Positions 29,157 through 37,473 of a DNA stretch of 37,473 nt are shown in pieces (position 1 is the stretch's first letter; each line of letters starts with the position of its first letter). The DNA lies in NCBI GenBank assembly GCA_021851875.1, contig JAJZQI010000020.1, positions 1-37,473 on the forward strand, in the 5' to 3' direction. The notes beneath the pieces are model-generated. The model was not told the origin of the DNA, made no database searches, and worked only from the letters and a program-made list of their open reading frames with translations. The position numbers and the translations under genes were made by a program. The stretch comes from Pseudomonadota bacterium (GTDB taxonomy: Bacteria; Pseudomonadota; Gammaproteobacteria; Burkholderiales; JAJZQI01).

Positions 29157-31016
29157 TTATTCCGGCTGGATTTCGATCAGCGCTTCGTCCGGTGTCACGG
29201 CATCGCCTTTGACAACGAAAATGCCGATGACGGTACCGGAAACGGCTGCCTGCACTTCGTTTTCCATTTTCATGGCTTCGATCACCAGAACAGAGTCGCC
29301 GGCTTTCACTTTCTGGCCGATCTGCACCTGCACATCGACAACCGAGCCCGGCATGGCTGCGGTGACGTGGCCGGCATGGCTCGGGCGCGGGCGTTTGCCG
29401 CTGGGGGCGGCTTCCTTCACCGAGTGGGATTTACTCTGCGTTTTGCCGGTGGCCTGGCCGCTGGCCACTTCGATCTCGCTCAGCACTTCCACCACGACTT
29501 CTTCGGCGATACCGTCCACATCGACATAGAAGGGACGGTTCGGCTCGCCGTGGTGACCGGTGCCGGTCAGCTTGATATTGTAGGTTTCGCCGTGCAGCGT
29601 AATCTTGAACTCGTTCGGGGCCATGCGCGGACCACAGTTGCTTTCAGCCGCAGCTTTGTCCAGCAGGGCTTCCGGTTTGAGCGTGCCGGCGGCGCGTTCC
29701 TGCAGGAAGGTACGGCCCAGGTCGGGAAACATGGCGTAGGTGAGCACGTCTTCTTCGCCTTTGGCCAGGCCTTCGATTTCCACGCGCAGCTTGTCCAGTT
29801 CATCCTTCAGACCATCAGCCGGACGCGTAGTCAGCACGGCTGCATCACCGATGGCGAGTTTGCGAATCTGTTCGTTCACCTTGCCCGGTGCCTTGCCGTA
29901 CATGCCTTGCAGATACAGCTTGACCTCATTGGTGATGGACTTGTAACGCTCACCGGTGAGCACGTTCAGCACGGCCTGAGTGCCGACAATCTGTGAGGTC
30001 GGGGTCACCAGCGGGGGGAAGCCCATGTCTTCACGCACGCGCGGGATTTCCGCCAGCACTTCGTCCATGCGGTTAAGCGCACCCTGTTCCTTCAGTTGGT
30101 TGGACAGGTTGGAGATCATGCCGCCCGGAACCTGGTTGACCAGCACGCGGGTATCCACGCCGGTAAAGGCGCTTTCGAACTGCCAGTATTTCTTGCGCAC
30201 ATCTTTAAAATAGGCGGAAATTTCCTGCAACTTGACCAGATCAAGGCCGGTGTCAAACTCGGTGCCCTGCAGGGCTGCCACGATGCTCTCGGTGGTCGGA
30301 TGGCTGGCACCCTCGGAGAAGGCGGAAAGGGCCGTGTCGACCATGTAGGCACCGTTCTCGATGGCCTTGAGAAAGGCCATGCTGGCCAGGCCGGATGTGG
30401 CGTGGCTGTGCAGATGCAGGGGAATGGAAACGGCGCCCTTCAGTGCCTTGACCAGGTCGCCGGCGGTGCCGGGTGTCAGCAGGCCGGCCATGTCCTTGAT
30501 ACAGATGGTATCGCAGCCCATGGCTTCGAGTTCTTGCGCCAGGCCGACGAAGTGCGGAATGTCATGCACCGGGCTGGTGGTGTAGGAAATGGTGCCTTCG
30601 GCATGCTTGCCGGCCTTCTTGGTGGCTTCGATGGCGACGCGCAGATTGCGCATGTCGTTCATGGCATCGAAAATGCGGAACACATCCATGCCGTTGTCGG
30701 CCGCTTTTTGCACGAAAGCGCGCACCACGTCGTCGGAGTAATGGCGATAACCGAGCAGGTTCTGGCCGCGCAGCAGCATTTGCAGGCGCGTGTTGGGCAG
30801 CGCCTTGCGCAGTTTGCGCAGGCGTTCCCACGGGTCTTCCTTGAGAAAGCGCACGCAGGCATCGAAAGTGGCGCCGCCCCAGGATTCCAGCGACCAGAAT
30901 CCGATTTCGTCCAGCTTGCCGCAAATAGGCAGCATGTCGTCGGTGCGCATACGGGTCGCAACCAGCGACTGGTGGCCGTCACGCAGTGTCAGATCCGTAA
31001 TCAGTACTTTTGCCAT
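29157..31016 (-). CDS. pyruvate carboxylase subunit B (carboxyltransferase plus biotin carrier)
   Basis: The 619-aa protein has an N-terminal carboxyltransferase domain (about 1-270, DLTLRDGHQSLVATRMRTDDM, the metal site HLHSHATSGLA), a conserved PYC/OadA domain (about 290-490), a Pro/Ser/Lys linker and a biotinyl domain (about 545-617) with the biotin lysine in EAMKMEN (Lys583). The same chain serves oxaloacetate decarboxylase (OadA) when paired with membrane OadB/OadG; neither is present, and a biotin carboxylase gene lies just upstream, so a two-subunit pyruvate carboxylase feeding oxaloacetate is the better reading. Oxaloacetate would supply the aspartate family genes elsewhere in the window. 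Confidence 0.88.
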   Translation of the reverse strand: MAKVLITDLTLRDGHQSLVATRMRTDDMLPICGKLDEIGFWSLESWGGATFDACVRFLKEDPWERLRKLRKALPNTRLQMLLRGQNLLGYRHYSDDVVRAFVQKAADNGMDVFRIFDAMNDMRNLRVAIEATKKAGKHAEGTISYTTSPVHDIPHFVGLAQELEAMGCDTICIKDMAGLLTPGTAGDLVKALKGAVSIPLHLHSHATSGLASMAFLKAIENGAYMVDTALSAFSEGASHPTTESIVAALQGTEFDTGLDLVKLQEISAYFKDVRKKYWQFESAFTGVDTRVLVNQVPGGMISNLSNQLKEQGALNRMDEVLAEIPRVREDMGFPPLVTPTSQIVGTQAVLNVLTGERYKSITNEVKLYLQGMYGKAPGKVNEQIRKLAIGDAAVLTTRPADGLKDELDKLRVEIEGLAKGEEDVLTYAMFPDLGRTFLQERAAGTLKPEALLDKAAAESNCGPRMAPNEFKITLHGETYNIKLTGTGHHGEPNRPFYVDVDGIAEEVVVEVLSEIEVASGQATGKTQSKSHSVKEAAPSGKRPRPSHAGHVTAAMPGSVVDVQVQIGQKVKAGDSVLVIEAMKMENEVQAAVSGTVIGIFVVKGDAVTPDEALIEIQPE

Positions 31017-31050
31017 GCTCGTTATTCCGCTTTATCTATACGACGTGTGA

Positions 31051-32469
31051 TCACATGCCCTCGTGGGCGGCAAGCGCTGCCGCAATGGCGGCAGCAAGCA
31101 GTTCGGGAGGTTGCTGAACGGTGTATTTTATCAGCTCGGGGTGGGACTCAACAAAACTGGTGTTGAACTTCCCGCTACGGAAGTCCGCGTTGCGCAGAAT
31201 TTCCTGATAGTAGGGGATGGTAGTCTTGACGCCATAAGCCGTCATGTCCGACAGGGCGCGCAGGCCACGCTCGATGACGCCTTCCCAGGTCAGGTTCCAC
31301 ACTGTCAGTTTGGCGACCATCGAGTCGAAATAGGGCGGAATCACGTAACCGGTGTACATGGCCGCGTCGGTGCGCACGCCGGGGCCGCCCGGCGCGTAGT
31401 AGCGGGTCACCCGGCCGAAGCTGGGCAGGAAATCGTTCTTGGGGTCTTCCGCGTTGATGCGGAATTCCATGGCGAAGCCGCGGTAGTTGACCTCCGCTTG
31501 CTGATATTGCAGCGGCAGGCCGCTGGCGATGCGGATTTGTTCCTGCACGATATCGATACCGGTAATGCTTTCGGTGACGGTGTGCTCCACCTGCAGGCGG
31601 GTGTTCATTTCCATGAAGTAGAACTGATTGTCCGAGTCGAGCAGGAACTCCACGGTGCCGGCGTTGACGTAACCGACCGACTTGGCCGCCTGTACTGCCA
31701 GCTTGCCGATATAGTCGCGCTGGGCTTCGGTCAATTGCGGCGAGGGCGCAATTTCAATCAGTTTCTGGTTGCGCCGCTGAATGGAACAGTCGCGCTCGAA
31801 CAGGTGGATGACGTTGCCGAAATTATCGCCGATGACCTGAACTTCAATGTGGCGCGGGTTCACCACGCAGCGTTCCATGAAGACTTCCGGCTTGCCGAAG
31901 GCCTTGCCGGCTTCGGAGACGACGCGGTCATAGTTTTTCAGCAGTTCGTCTTCGCTGTTGCAGCGGCGAATACCGCGGCCGCCGCCGCCGTTGGTGGCCT
32001 TGAGCATGACAGGGTAGCCGATTTTCTGACCCAGTTCGCGTGCAATTTCGACGTTTTCAAGGTTGCCCTCGCTGCCGGGCACGACAGGGATGCCGGCCTT
32101 GATCATGGCCGTGCGGGCCTGAATTTTGTCGCCCATCTGGCGAATGACGTGGGCGGACGGGCCGATGAACTTGATGCCGCGGCGAGCGCAGATTTCCGCC
32201 AGGGTCGGGTTTTCCGACAGGAAGCCGTAGCCAGGATGCAGGGCATCGCAACCTGAAGCAACCGCCAGATTGACGATATTGTGGGCGTTAAGATAGCCGG
32301 CAACAGGGTCGGAGCCGATGTGATACGCTTCGTCCGCTTTCTTTACGTGTAGGGCATGGCGGTCTGCGTCGGTGTAGATGGCGACCGATTTGATGCCCAT
32401 TTCCTTGCAGGCGCGTACGATGCGCACGGCAATTTCACCGCGGTTGGCGATTAGGATTTTTTTGATCAC
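31051..32469 (-). CDS. biotin carboxylase subunit, probably pyruvate carboxylase subunit A
   Basis: The 472-aa ATP-grasp enzyme carboxylates biotin with bicarbonate and ATP. It shows KILIANRGEIAVRIVRACKEMG, HPGYGFLSEN, the glycine-rich lid MLKATNGGGGRGIR, FERDCSIQRRNQKLIEIAPSP and FYFMEMNTRLQVEHTVTE. AccC of acetyl-CoA carboxylase is very similar, but accC normally adjoins accB, whereas this gene is followed 34 bases on by the carboxyltransferase-biotin subunit. The start is GTG 32469 with AAGGA seven bases upstream (32477-32481). It heads a minus-strand unit continuing to maf and the methylase. Confidence 0.88.
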   Translation of the reverse strand: MIKKILIANRGEIAVRIVRACKEMGIKSVAIYTDADRHALHVKKADEAYHIGSDPVAGYLNAHNIVNLAVASGCDALHPGYGFLSENPTLAEICARRGIKFIGPSAHVIRQMGDKIQARTAMIKAGIPVVPGSEGNLENVEIARELGQKIGYPVMLKATNGGGGRGIRRCNSEDELLKNYDRVVSEAGKAFGKPEVFMERCVVNPRHIEVQVIGDNFGNVIHLFERDCSIQRRNQKLIEIAPSPQLTEAQRDYIGKLAVQAAKSVGYVNAGTVEFLLDSDNQFYFMEMNTRLQVEHTVTESITGIDIVQEQIRIASGLPLQYQQAEVNYRGFAMEFRINAEDPKNDFLPSFGRVTRYYAPGGPGVRTDAAMYTGYVIPPYFDSMVAKLTVWNLTWEGVIERGLRALSDMTAYGVKTTIPYYQEILRNADFRSGKFNTSFVESHPELIKYTVQQPPELLAAAIAAALAAHEGM

Positions 32470-32492
32470 GCAGCGATCCTTAAAATAGCTTG

Positions 32493-32519
32493 TTGAAGCG
32501 ATTTACCCTGCAGCTTCAA
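32493..32519 (-). promoter_or_regulatory. inverted repeat in the carboxylase leader
   Basis: TTGAAGC (32493-32499) and GCTTCAA (32513-32519) are exact complements 13 bases apart, 24-50 bases before the GTG start of the biotin carboxylase gene. It may be an operator or an RNA stem. The rest of the 310-base gap to yceD holds an extended -10 (TGC-TAAAAT, 32581-32589, plus strand) and the yceD promoter, and no gene was recognised in it. Confidence 0.4.
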
Positions 32520-32741
32520 TAACGCCTGTTATGCCTGGTCCGTAATGCCCTGATGTACAAGGCATGGATCCGGCAAAGCATGCTAAAATTCACGGCAAAT
32601 TATATGCCTTAAAACGCCTTGTAAGTCATGTGGCGGACGTACGTGTTTTGACCGTGCGCCGAACGCGCGCGACGCCGCGCCCCAATCCAGTCAGTTCTTG
32701 CCCCGACATCCTGCTGCAGCCAGGTGAATTTGCCGGGAATT

Positions 32742-32770
32742 TTGACAGCCAAAGCTAAAAATTATATCAT
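32742..32770 (+). promoter_or_regulatory. consensus sigma-70 promoter of yceD-rpmF-plsX-fab
   Basis: A perfect TTGACA (32742-32747), a 17-base spacer and TATCAT (32765-32770, 5/6) make the strongest vegetative promoter in the window. Initiation would be at about 32777, only some three bases before the yceD ATG at 32780. Confidence 0.85.
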
Positions 32771-32779
32771 GCGCGCCTT

Positions 32780-33283
32780 ATGTCTGAACAGGTCGTCATC
32801 GATAGCCTGGCTTTTGCGCAAGGCGGACAAGCGATGCAGGGCGAAGCCCCGCTCGCGCGACTGGCTCGTTTGCAGGAAAATTTGCTGCGGAACGACGGGG
32901 TCGTGCACTATGCTCTGCGCGGCGGAACCAATCAGATGGGCAAGCTGGCCTTGTGGCTGGACGTGTCCGCTGATCTGGTGTTGACCTGTCAGCGTTGTCT
33001 CGAGCCGATGGTTTTCCCGGTCCGATCAGCAGGTGTTGAATTCGTGCTGGTAGACAAGGAACCGGAGAGCGATTCGGGAGAGCTTGAGGAAGAGTCCGAA
33101 GGCGATTCCGAATGGCTGGTAGTCAATAAGGCTCAGGACGTGCTGACGCTAGTCGAAGACGAGATTTTGCTTTCTTTGCCGTATGCACCGCGCCATGAAA
33201 ATTGCGCGCCGAAAGCGGAGATGGCTGGAACCGGGGCTAAAAACCCTTTTGCAGCATTGGCTGCGCTGAAAAAGCCCCAATAA
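32780..33283 (+). CDS. yceD: YceD/DUF177-family protein (23S rRNA accumulation protein)
   Basis: The 167-aa protein belongs to the DUF177 family, linked to 23S rRNA accumulation, and almost always precedes rpmF. It has the start VIDSLAFA ... GEAPLARLARL, the cysteine pair LTCQRCLEPM, an acidic middle (about 92-110), LVEDEILLSLPYAPRH and the ending NPFAALAALKK. ATG 32780 has no ribosome site because the promoter is directly upstream; the in-frame ATG 32834 has AAGGCGG before it but would remove the conserved N-terminus. rpmF starts 15 bases after the stop. Confidence 0.9.
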   Translation: MSEQVVIDSLAFAQGGQAMQGEAPLARLARLQENLLRNDGVVHYALRGGTNQMGKLALWLDVSADLVLTCQRCLEPMVFPVRSAGVEFVLVDKEPESDSGELEEESEGDSEWLVVNKAQDVLTLVEDEILLSLPYAPRHENCAPKAEMAGTGAKNPFAALAALKKPQ

Positions 33284-33298
33284 CTGGAGTGAAGTAAA

Positions 33299-33481
33299 AT
33301 GGCTGTACAACAAAACAAGAAGTCCCCGTCCAAGCGTGGCATGCGCCGTGCGCACGACTTCCTGACCAACCCGGCAACCGCTGTTGAACCCACCACCGGT
33401 GAAGTTCACCTGCGTCACCACATCAGCCCGAACGGTTTCTACCGTGGCCGTAAAGTGGTGCAAACCAAGGGCGACGAGTAA
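33299..33481 (+). CDS. rpmF: 50S ribosomal protein L32
   Basis: L32 is a small basic protein of the large subunit near the peptide exit region. The 60-aa sequence starts [19 protein letters not shown] and ends [14 protein letters not shown], the standard proteobacterial form without the zinc-binding cysteines of some other bacteria. TGGAGTG precedes the ATG. Placement between yceD and plsX is conserved and couples ribosome and lipid synthesis genes. Confidence 0.98.
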   Translation: MAVQQNKKSPSKRGMRRAHDFLTNPATAVEPTTGEVHLRHHISPNGFYRGRKVVQTKGDE

Positions 33482-33528
33482 GACTGGCTGCAGCGGGTCA
33501 TGACGTTCAGCGAAATTGGCGCTAACCA

Positions 33529-34560
33529 ATGGAACTGACTGTCGCAATTGACGCCATGGGCGGCGACCATGGCCCGCACGTCACCGTTCCGGCTGCGCTG
33601 AATTACCTGCGCAAGTCGGACAGCGTCGACATCGTTCTTGTCGGTCTGACCGATGTGATAGAGGCTGAGCTAAGCGCTCACAAGGCCTCCGTTTCGTCAC
33701 GTCTGCGTATCCACCACGCTAGCGAGGTGGTGACCATGGATGATCCGCCTGCGCTGGCTCTGCGCAGCAAGAAGGATTCGTCCATGCGCGTCGCCATCGA
33801 TCTGGTGAAAAGCGGCGAAGCCAATGCCTGCGTTTCGGCAGGTAATACCGGCGCGCTGATGGCGACAGCCCGCTTTGTGCTCAAGACGCTGCCCGGTATC
33901 GATCGTCCGGCGATTGCGACCATCCTGCCGACGGTAAAAGGCCATGTGCACGTGCTCGATCTGGGCGCCAACGTCGATTGCACCGCCGAGCACCTGCTGC
34001 AGTTTGCCATCATGGGTGCCATGCTGGTGGCGGCCGTTGAGCACAATCCCAGCCCGACCGTCGGTCTGCTCAATATCGGCGAGGAAGATATCAAGGGCAA
34101 CGAAGTGGTCAAGCAGGCCGCCGAGCTGTTGCGCGCAAGCAACTTGAACTTCTACGGCAACGTCGAGGGCGACGACATATACAAGGGCACCACCGATGTG
34201 GTGGTGTGCGACGGCTTTGTCGGCAATGTGGCGCTGAAAACCTCGGAAGGGCTGGCGCAGATGATCCGCACCTTCCTGCAACAGGAATTCGGCCGCAATG
34301 TCTTTACCAAGATGGCAGCGCTGGCAGCCATGCCGGTGCTGAAAGCATTCAAGCGCCGGGTCGATCACCGCGGCTATAACGGTGCCAGCTTGCTGGGTTT
34401 GCGCGGCGTGGTCGTAAAAAGCCACGGCTCGGCCGACGTGTATGCCTATGAAAATGCCATCGCCCGTTCAGTCGAGGCGGTGCGTAACGGTGTGTTGCAC
34501 CGAATAACAGAACAAATGAATCTGCTGCATTCCTCTACTTCCGCTGGAGCGAAGTCCTGA
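33529..34560 (+). CDS. plsX: phosphate acyltransferase PlsX
   Basis: PlsX makes acyl-phosphate from acyl-ACP, the donor for PlsY in phospholipid synthesis. The 343-aa peripheral membrane enzyme has the start [45 protein letters not shown] and the ending region [21 protein letters not shown]. It follows rpmF by 47 bases, and its stop shares one base with the fabH start, so the pair is coupled. Confidence 0.97.
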   Translation: MELTVAIDAMGGDHGPHVTVPAALNYLRKSDSVDIVLVGLTDVIEAELSAHKASVSSRLRIHHASEVVTMDDPPALALRSKKDSSMRVAIDLVKSGEANACVSAGNTGALMATARFVLKTLPGIDRPAIATILPTVKGHVHVLDLGANVDCTAEHLLQFAIMGAMLVAAVEHNPSPTVGLLNIGEEDIKGNEVVKQAAELLRASNLNFYGNVEGDDIYKGTTDVVVCDGFVGNVALKTSEGLAQMIRTFLQQEFGRNVFTKMAALAAMPVLKAFKRRVDHRGYNGASLLGLRGVVVKSHGSADVYAYENAIARSVEAVRNGVLHRITEQMNLLHSSTSAGAKS

Positions 34561-35516
34561 TGTATTCCCGCATTGCCGGTACGGGTAGTTACCTGCCTGA
34601 AAAAATTCTGACCAATAAAGACCTCGAAGCGATCATTGAAACCACCGATCAATGGATTGTGGAGCGTACCGGTATTCGCGAGCGCCGCATGGCTGGTGAT
34701 GGTGAGCTGACCAGCGATCTGGCAGCTGCTGCTGCCCGCAATGCGCTGGAAGCCGCTGGTGTGGATGCGCAGTCGATTGATCTGCTGATTGTGGCCACCA
34801 CCACACCGGATTTGGTTTTCCCCAGTACGGCCTGCATCGTGCAAGCCAAACTCGGCATCGGCAACCGCTCACCGGCATTCGATATCCAGGCGGTCTGCAG
34901 CGGTTTCGTCTATGCCCTGTCGGTGGCTGATCAGTTCATTCGCGGGGGCACGGTTAAACGAGCATTGGTGATCGGTGCCGAAACGCTGTCTCGCATTACC
35001 GACTGGAACGATCGCGGCAACTGCATTTTGTGGGGCGACGGCGCCGGGGCCGTGGTACTGGAAGCCAGTGAAGAGCGGGGCATCGTTTCGACCCATATCC
35101 ACGCTGACGGCAGCTACAAGGAGCTGCTGCGCGTCGATGGTGGCATTTCGGCCGGCATCGAGGGCAAGGCCTGCATGCGCATGGAAGGCAATGCCGTATT
35201 CAAGATGGCCGTCAACACGCTGGATGCGATCGTTGACGAGACGCTGGAAGCCAATGGCCTGCAGAAGTCGGATGTCAAATGGCTGGTGCCGCACCAGGCT
35301 AACATCCGCATTATCCAGGCGACTGCGAAGAAGCTGGGAATGAGCATGGACAACGTGGTTGTCACCGTGGATCGTCACGGCAACACGTCGGCCGCTTCAA
35401 TACCGCTTGCACTGGACACGGCTGTGCGCGATGGTCGCATCCAACGCGGCGACATGCTGCTGATGGAAGCCTTCGGCGGCGGCTTTACCTGGGGCTCCGT
35501 GCTGGCCCGCTTCTAA
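34560..35516 (+). CDS. fabH: beta-ketoacyl-ACP synthase III
   Basis: FabH condenses acetyl-CoA with malonyl-ACP to start fatty-acid synthesis. The 318-aa thiolase-fold enzyme has the catalytic triad in order: Cys113 in DIQAVCSGF, His in [11 protein letters not shown] and Asn in [22 protein letters not shown] closes the chain. Its order plsX-fabH-fabD-fabG-acpP is the conserved fab cluster. Two hairpins separate it from fabD. Confidence 0.97.
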   Translation: MYSRIAGTGSYLPEKILTNKDLEAIIETTDQWIVERTGIRERRMAGDGELTSDLAAAAARNALEAAGVDAQSIDLLIVATTTPDLVFPSTACIVQAKLGIGNRSPAFDIQAVCSGFVYALSVADQFIRGGTVKRALVIGAETLSRITDWNDRGNCILWGDGAGAVVLEASEERGIVSTHIHADGSYKELLRVDGGISAGIEGKACMRMEGNAVFKMAVNTLDAIVDETLEANGLQKSDVKWLVPHQANIRIIQATAKKLGMSMDNVVVTVDRHGNTSAASIPLALDTAVRDGRIQRGDMLLMEAFGGGFTWGSVLARF

Positions 35517-35532
35517 TCGATACAATGAATTC

Positions 35533-35575
35533 AGCGCGCTGGCGCGCTACCAGGCCGCCCGGAGAAGGCGGTCTG
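35533..35575 (+). promoter_or_regulatory. tandem stem-loops between fabH and fabD
   Basis: AGCGCG-CTGG-CGCGCT (35533-35548) is followed by a 9-bp stem CAGGCCGCC / GGCGGTCTG (35551-35575, one G-T pair). They fill most of the 75-base gap. There is no T run, so attenuation, a processing site or mRNA stabilisation are all possible. Confidence 0.5.
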
Positions 35576-35591
35576 TTGTCTGGAGGATAGC

Positions 35592-36515
35592 ATGAGTTTT
35601 GCATTTGTATTTCCCGGTCAGGGCTCCCAGTCGGTCGGCATGATGCAGGCCTATGGCGATGCGCAAGTTGTGCGCGACACCTTTGCCGAAGCGTCGGATA
35701 TTCTCAAGCAGGATCTGTGGAAGCTGGTAACGGATGGTCCGGCAGAAGAAATCAACCAGACGGTGAATACCCAGCCGGTGATGCTGACAGCCGGTGTGGC
35801 CGTGTGGCGTCTGTGGAACAGTCTGGGCGGCCAGCAGCCGGCTGCCATGGCTGGTCACAGCTTGGGCGAGTACACCGCGCTGGTGGCCGCGGGCGCGATT
35901 TCCTTTGCCGATGCCATACCACTGGTGCGTTTTCGCGCCGAAGCGATGCAAAATGCCGTGCCGGAAGGTGTGGGCGCCATGGCGGCCGTGCTGGGGCTGG
36001 ATGACGAGACGGTGCGTGCCGTGTGTGCCGAGGCGGCACAGGGAGAAGTGCTGCAAGCGGTCAATTTCAATTCGCCCGGTCAGGTGGTGATTGCCGGTAA
36101 CAAAGCCGCCGTGGAGCGGGGTGCTGAAGTTGCCAAAGCCAAGGGCGCCAAACGTGCGTTGCTGCTGCCGGTGTCGGTGCCGTCCCATTGCGCATTGATG
36201 CAGCCGGCCGGTGAGGCGTTGGCCGATTATCTGAAGAATGTCAGCGTAAGTGTCCCGTCTATCCCGGTTTGGCACAATGCCGATGTGGCGGCTCACAACG
36301 ATGTGGCGGCCATCAAAGATGCGCTGGTGCGCCAGCTGTACAGCCCGGTGCGCTGGGTCGAAACCGTTCAGGCATTTGTTGCCAATGGTCTGGTGCAGGT
36401 GGTCGAATGTGGTCCGGGCAAGGTGCTGGCCGGTCTGAATAAGCGCATTGATGGCGCCGTTCAGGCTGTCGCTATGGCGGATATTACCTCTGTTGAACAG
36501 TTGGTTAAAGAATAA
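35592..36515 (+). CDS. fabD: malonyl-CoA-ACP transacylase
   Basis: FabD moves malonyl groups from CoA to ACP. The 307-aa product begins FAFVFPGQGSQSVGMM, has the nucleophile motif GHSLGEYTAL (Ser90), VNFNSPGQVVIAG, PVSVPSHCALM with the active-site His, and VVECGPGKVLAGLNKRI. GGAGGATAG precedes the ATG. fabG follows 35 bases on. Confidence 0.97.
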   Translation: MSFAFVFPGQGSQSVGMMQAYGDAQVVRDTFAEASDILKQDLWKLVTDGPAEEINQTVNTQPVMLTAGVAVWRLWNSLGGQQPAAMAGHSLGEYTALVAAGAISFADAIPLVRFRAEAMQNAVPEGVGAMAAVLGLDDETVRAVCAEAAQGEVLQAVNFNSPGQVVIAGNKAAVERGAEVAKAKGAKRALLLPVSVPSHCALMQPAGEALADYLKNVSVSVPSIPVWHNADVAAHNDVAAIKDALVRQLYSPVRWVETVQAFVANGLVQVVECGPGKVLAGLNKRIDGAVQAVAMADITSVEQLVKE

Positions 36516-36550
36516 ATTTAATATTTTAGTTTAGAATTTGAGGGGGGGCT

Positions 36551-37288
36551 ATGGAAGGCAAAATCGCTCTGGTGACCGGAGCTTCCCGCGGGATCGGTCA
36601 GGCTATTGCGCTGAATCTGGCTAAGCAGGGGGCCACCGTGATCGGTACGGCAACGTCCGAATCGGGGGCCAAGGCCATTTCCGATTACCTGGCTGCTGCC
36701 GGTGCCAAAGGTCAGGGCATGGCGCTTGACGTGTCGCAACCGGAACAGGTGGATGCAGTGATTGATGCCATCCAGAAGCAGTTTGGCGAGATTGCCATTC
36801 TGGTCAACAACGCCGGTATCACGCGCGACAACCTGCTGATGCGCATGAAGGATGAAGAGTGGGATGCCATCATGCAAACCAATCTGACTTCCGTGTTCCG
36901 CCTGTCCCGCGCCGTGCTGCGCGGCATGATGAAGGCCCGCGCCGGTCGCATTATTTCCATCGCCTCGGTTGTGGGCGCCATGGGCAATGCCGGGCAGACC
37001 AACTATTCCGCTGCCAAGGCCGGCATCATGGGCTTTACCAAGTCGCTGGCGCGCGAGGTGGGCAGCCGCAACATTACCGTCAACTGCGTGGCGCCGGGCT
37101 TTATCGATACCGACATGACCCGCGCTTTGCCGGAAGCGCAGCGTGAAGCCTTGCTGACGCACATTCCGCTGGGGCGTCTGGGTTCGGCTGATGACATTGC
37201 CAGCATGGTGGGCTTCCTGGCCTCCGATGCGGCTGCCTACATCACCGGCGAAACACTGCATGTAAATGGCGGTATGTACATGATTTGA
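36551..37288 (+). CDS. fabG: 3-oxoacyl-ACP reductase
   Basis: FabG reduces 3-oxoacyl-ACP with NADPH. The 245-aa short-chain dehydrogenase has the cofactor motif TGASRGIGQAIA, LVNNAGITRDNLLMRM, and the catalytic residues Ser139, Tyr152 and Lys156 (IASVVG ... YSAAKAG). The ending ITGETLHVNGGMYM is typical. A run of seven G (GAGGGGGGG) serves as a strong ribosome-binding site. Confidence 0.97.
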   Translation: MEGKIALVTGASRGIGQAIALNLAKQGATVIGTATSESGAKAISDYLAAAGAKGQGMALDVSQPEQVDAVIDAIQKQFGEIAILVNNAGITRDNLLMRMKDEEWDAIMQTNLTSVFRLSRAVLRGMMKARAGRIISIASVVGAMGNAGQTNYSAAKAGIMGFTKSLAREVGSRNITVNCVAPGFIDTDMTRALPEAQREALLTHIPLGRLGSADDIASMVGFLASDAAAYITGETLHVNGGMYMI

Positions 37289-37334
37289 GCGAATTATTCA
37301 TTCGCTTCTTATTGATTATTATCGATATTTAAGT

Positions 37335-37378
37335 AAATTCGGCCGAACGTTTTTATGTGCGGCCAAATTTGGTAGAAT
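37335..37378 (+). promoter_or_regulatory. acpP promoter with an overlapping stem-loop
   Basis: TGG-TAGAAT (37370-37378) is an extended -10 about 34 bases before acpP. Arms 37335-37345 and 37360-37370 pair in 10 of 11 positions around a 14-base loop and end at the -10. The fold may close the fabG message or serve as an operator. This suggests acpP has its own promoter in addition to read-through. Confidence 0.5.
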
Positions 37379-37411
37379 ACGAAAAGTTTTTTGACCACAA
37401 AGGAACGTTAG

Positions 37412-37473
37412 ATGGAAAACATTGAACAGCGCGTGATGAAGATCGTTGCTGAACAACTGGGTGTGAATGAGGC
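37412..37473 (+). CDS. acpP: acyl carrier protein, 5' part only
   Basis: The first 20 codons, MENIEQRVMKIVAEQLGVNE, match the first helix of acyl carrier protein, which carries growing acyl chains on a phosphopantetheine arm. The window ends before the DSL attachment motif. AAAGGA precedes the ATG, and the position after fabG confirms the call. Confidence 0.93.
   Translation, partial: MENIEQRVMKIVAEQLGVNE

Noticed and set aside
32564-32758. A 64-codon open frame in the gap before yceD
   Set aside because: It lacks a ribosome site, has no family-like sequence, and runs across the yceD promoter's -35 box.

Overview
The window is ordinary, densely packed chromosome of a betaproteobacterium. 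The inference rests on the gene orders surE-pcm-nlpD-rpoS, alaC-hom-thrC, smpB/ratA-rnfH and rne/rluC ... maf ... yceD-rpmF-plsX-fabH-fabD-fabG-acpP. A free-living Neisseriales-type organism (Chromobacterium or Vogesella style) fits best, but the genus cannot be fixed from sequence reading alone. There is no phage, IS element, integrase, CRISPR array or rRNA; the only RNA gene recognised is a tRNA-Pro(GGG).

Layout. 1-3.6 kb: tRNA-Pro and the stationary-phase cluster surE-pcm-nlpD-rpoS, closed by a strong hairpin. 3.6-8.6 kb: a small Mth938-like gene facing away from alaC, then hom and thrC (threonine branch of the aspartate family) and a SirB2-like membrane protein. 8.6-15.1 kb: nadC, divergent from clpB with a near-perfect heat-shock promoter, then an MgtC/DUF4010 membrane protein and phosphoglucomutase. 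15.1-18.9 kb: smpB divergent from ratA-rnfH, two small envelope proteins and an aspartate aminotransferase. 18.9-24.3 kb: uvrB and a low-molecular-weight phosphatase, facing RNase E across a perfect bidirectional terminator. 24.3-29.2 kb: rluC, a HAD phosphatase, a Rieske protein, sppA and rof, facing an RsmI-like methylase and maf. 29.2-32.5 kb: a two-subunit biotin carboxylase/carboxyltransferase, most likely pyruvate carboxylase. 32.5-37.5 kb: yceD-rpmF and the fatty-acid genes, ending inside acpP.

The most unusual signal is a short palindromic intergenic repeat present twice (near 5.25 kb and 15.35 kb). In both places it sits between the 3' end of an intact gene (alaC, smpB) and a second, decayed and diverged copy of the 3' end of that same gene. 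The same arrangement at two unrelated loci suggests one mechanism, either an element linked to 3'-end replacement or recombination with foreign DNA that ended at the repeat. Other points of interest are an operator-like 10-bp-arm palindrome in the uvrB/aspC control region, a consensus promoter that would make yceD almost leaderless, three copies of a short motif in the RNase E tail, and an acceptor-stem mismatch in the tRNA.
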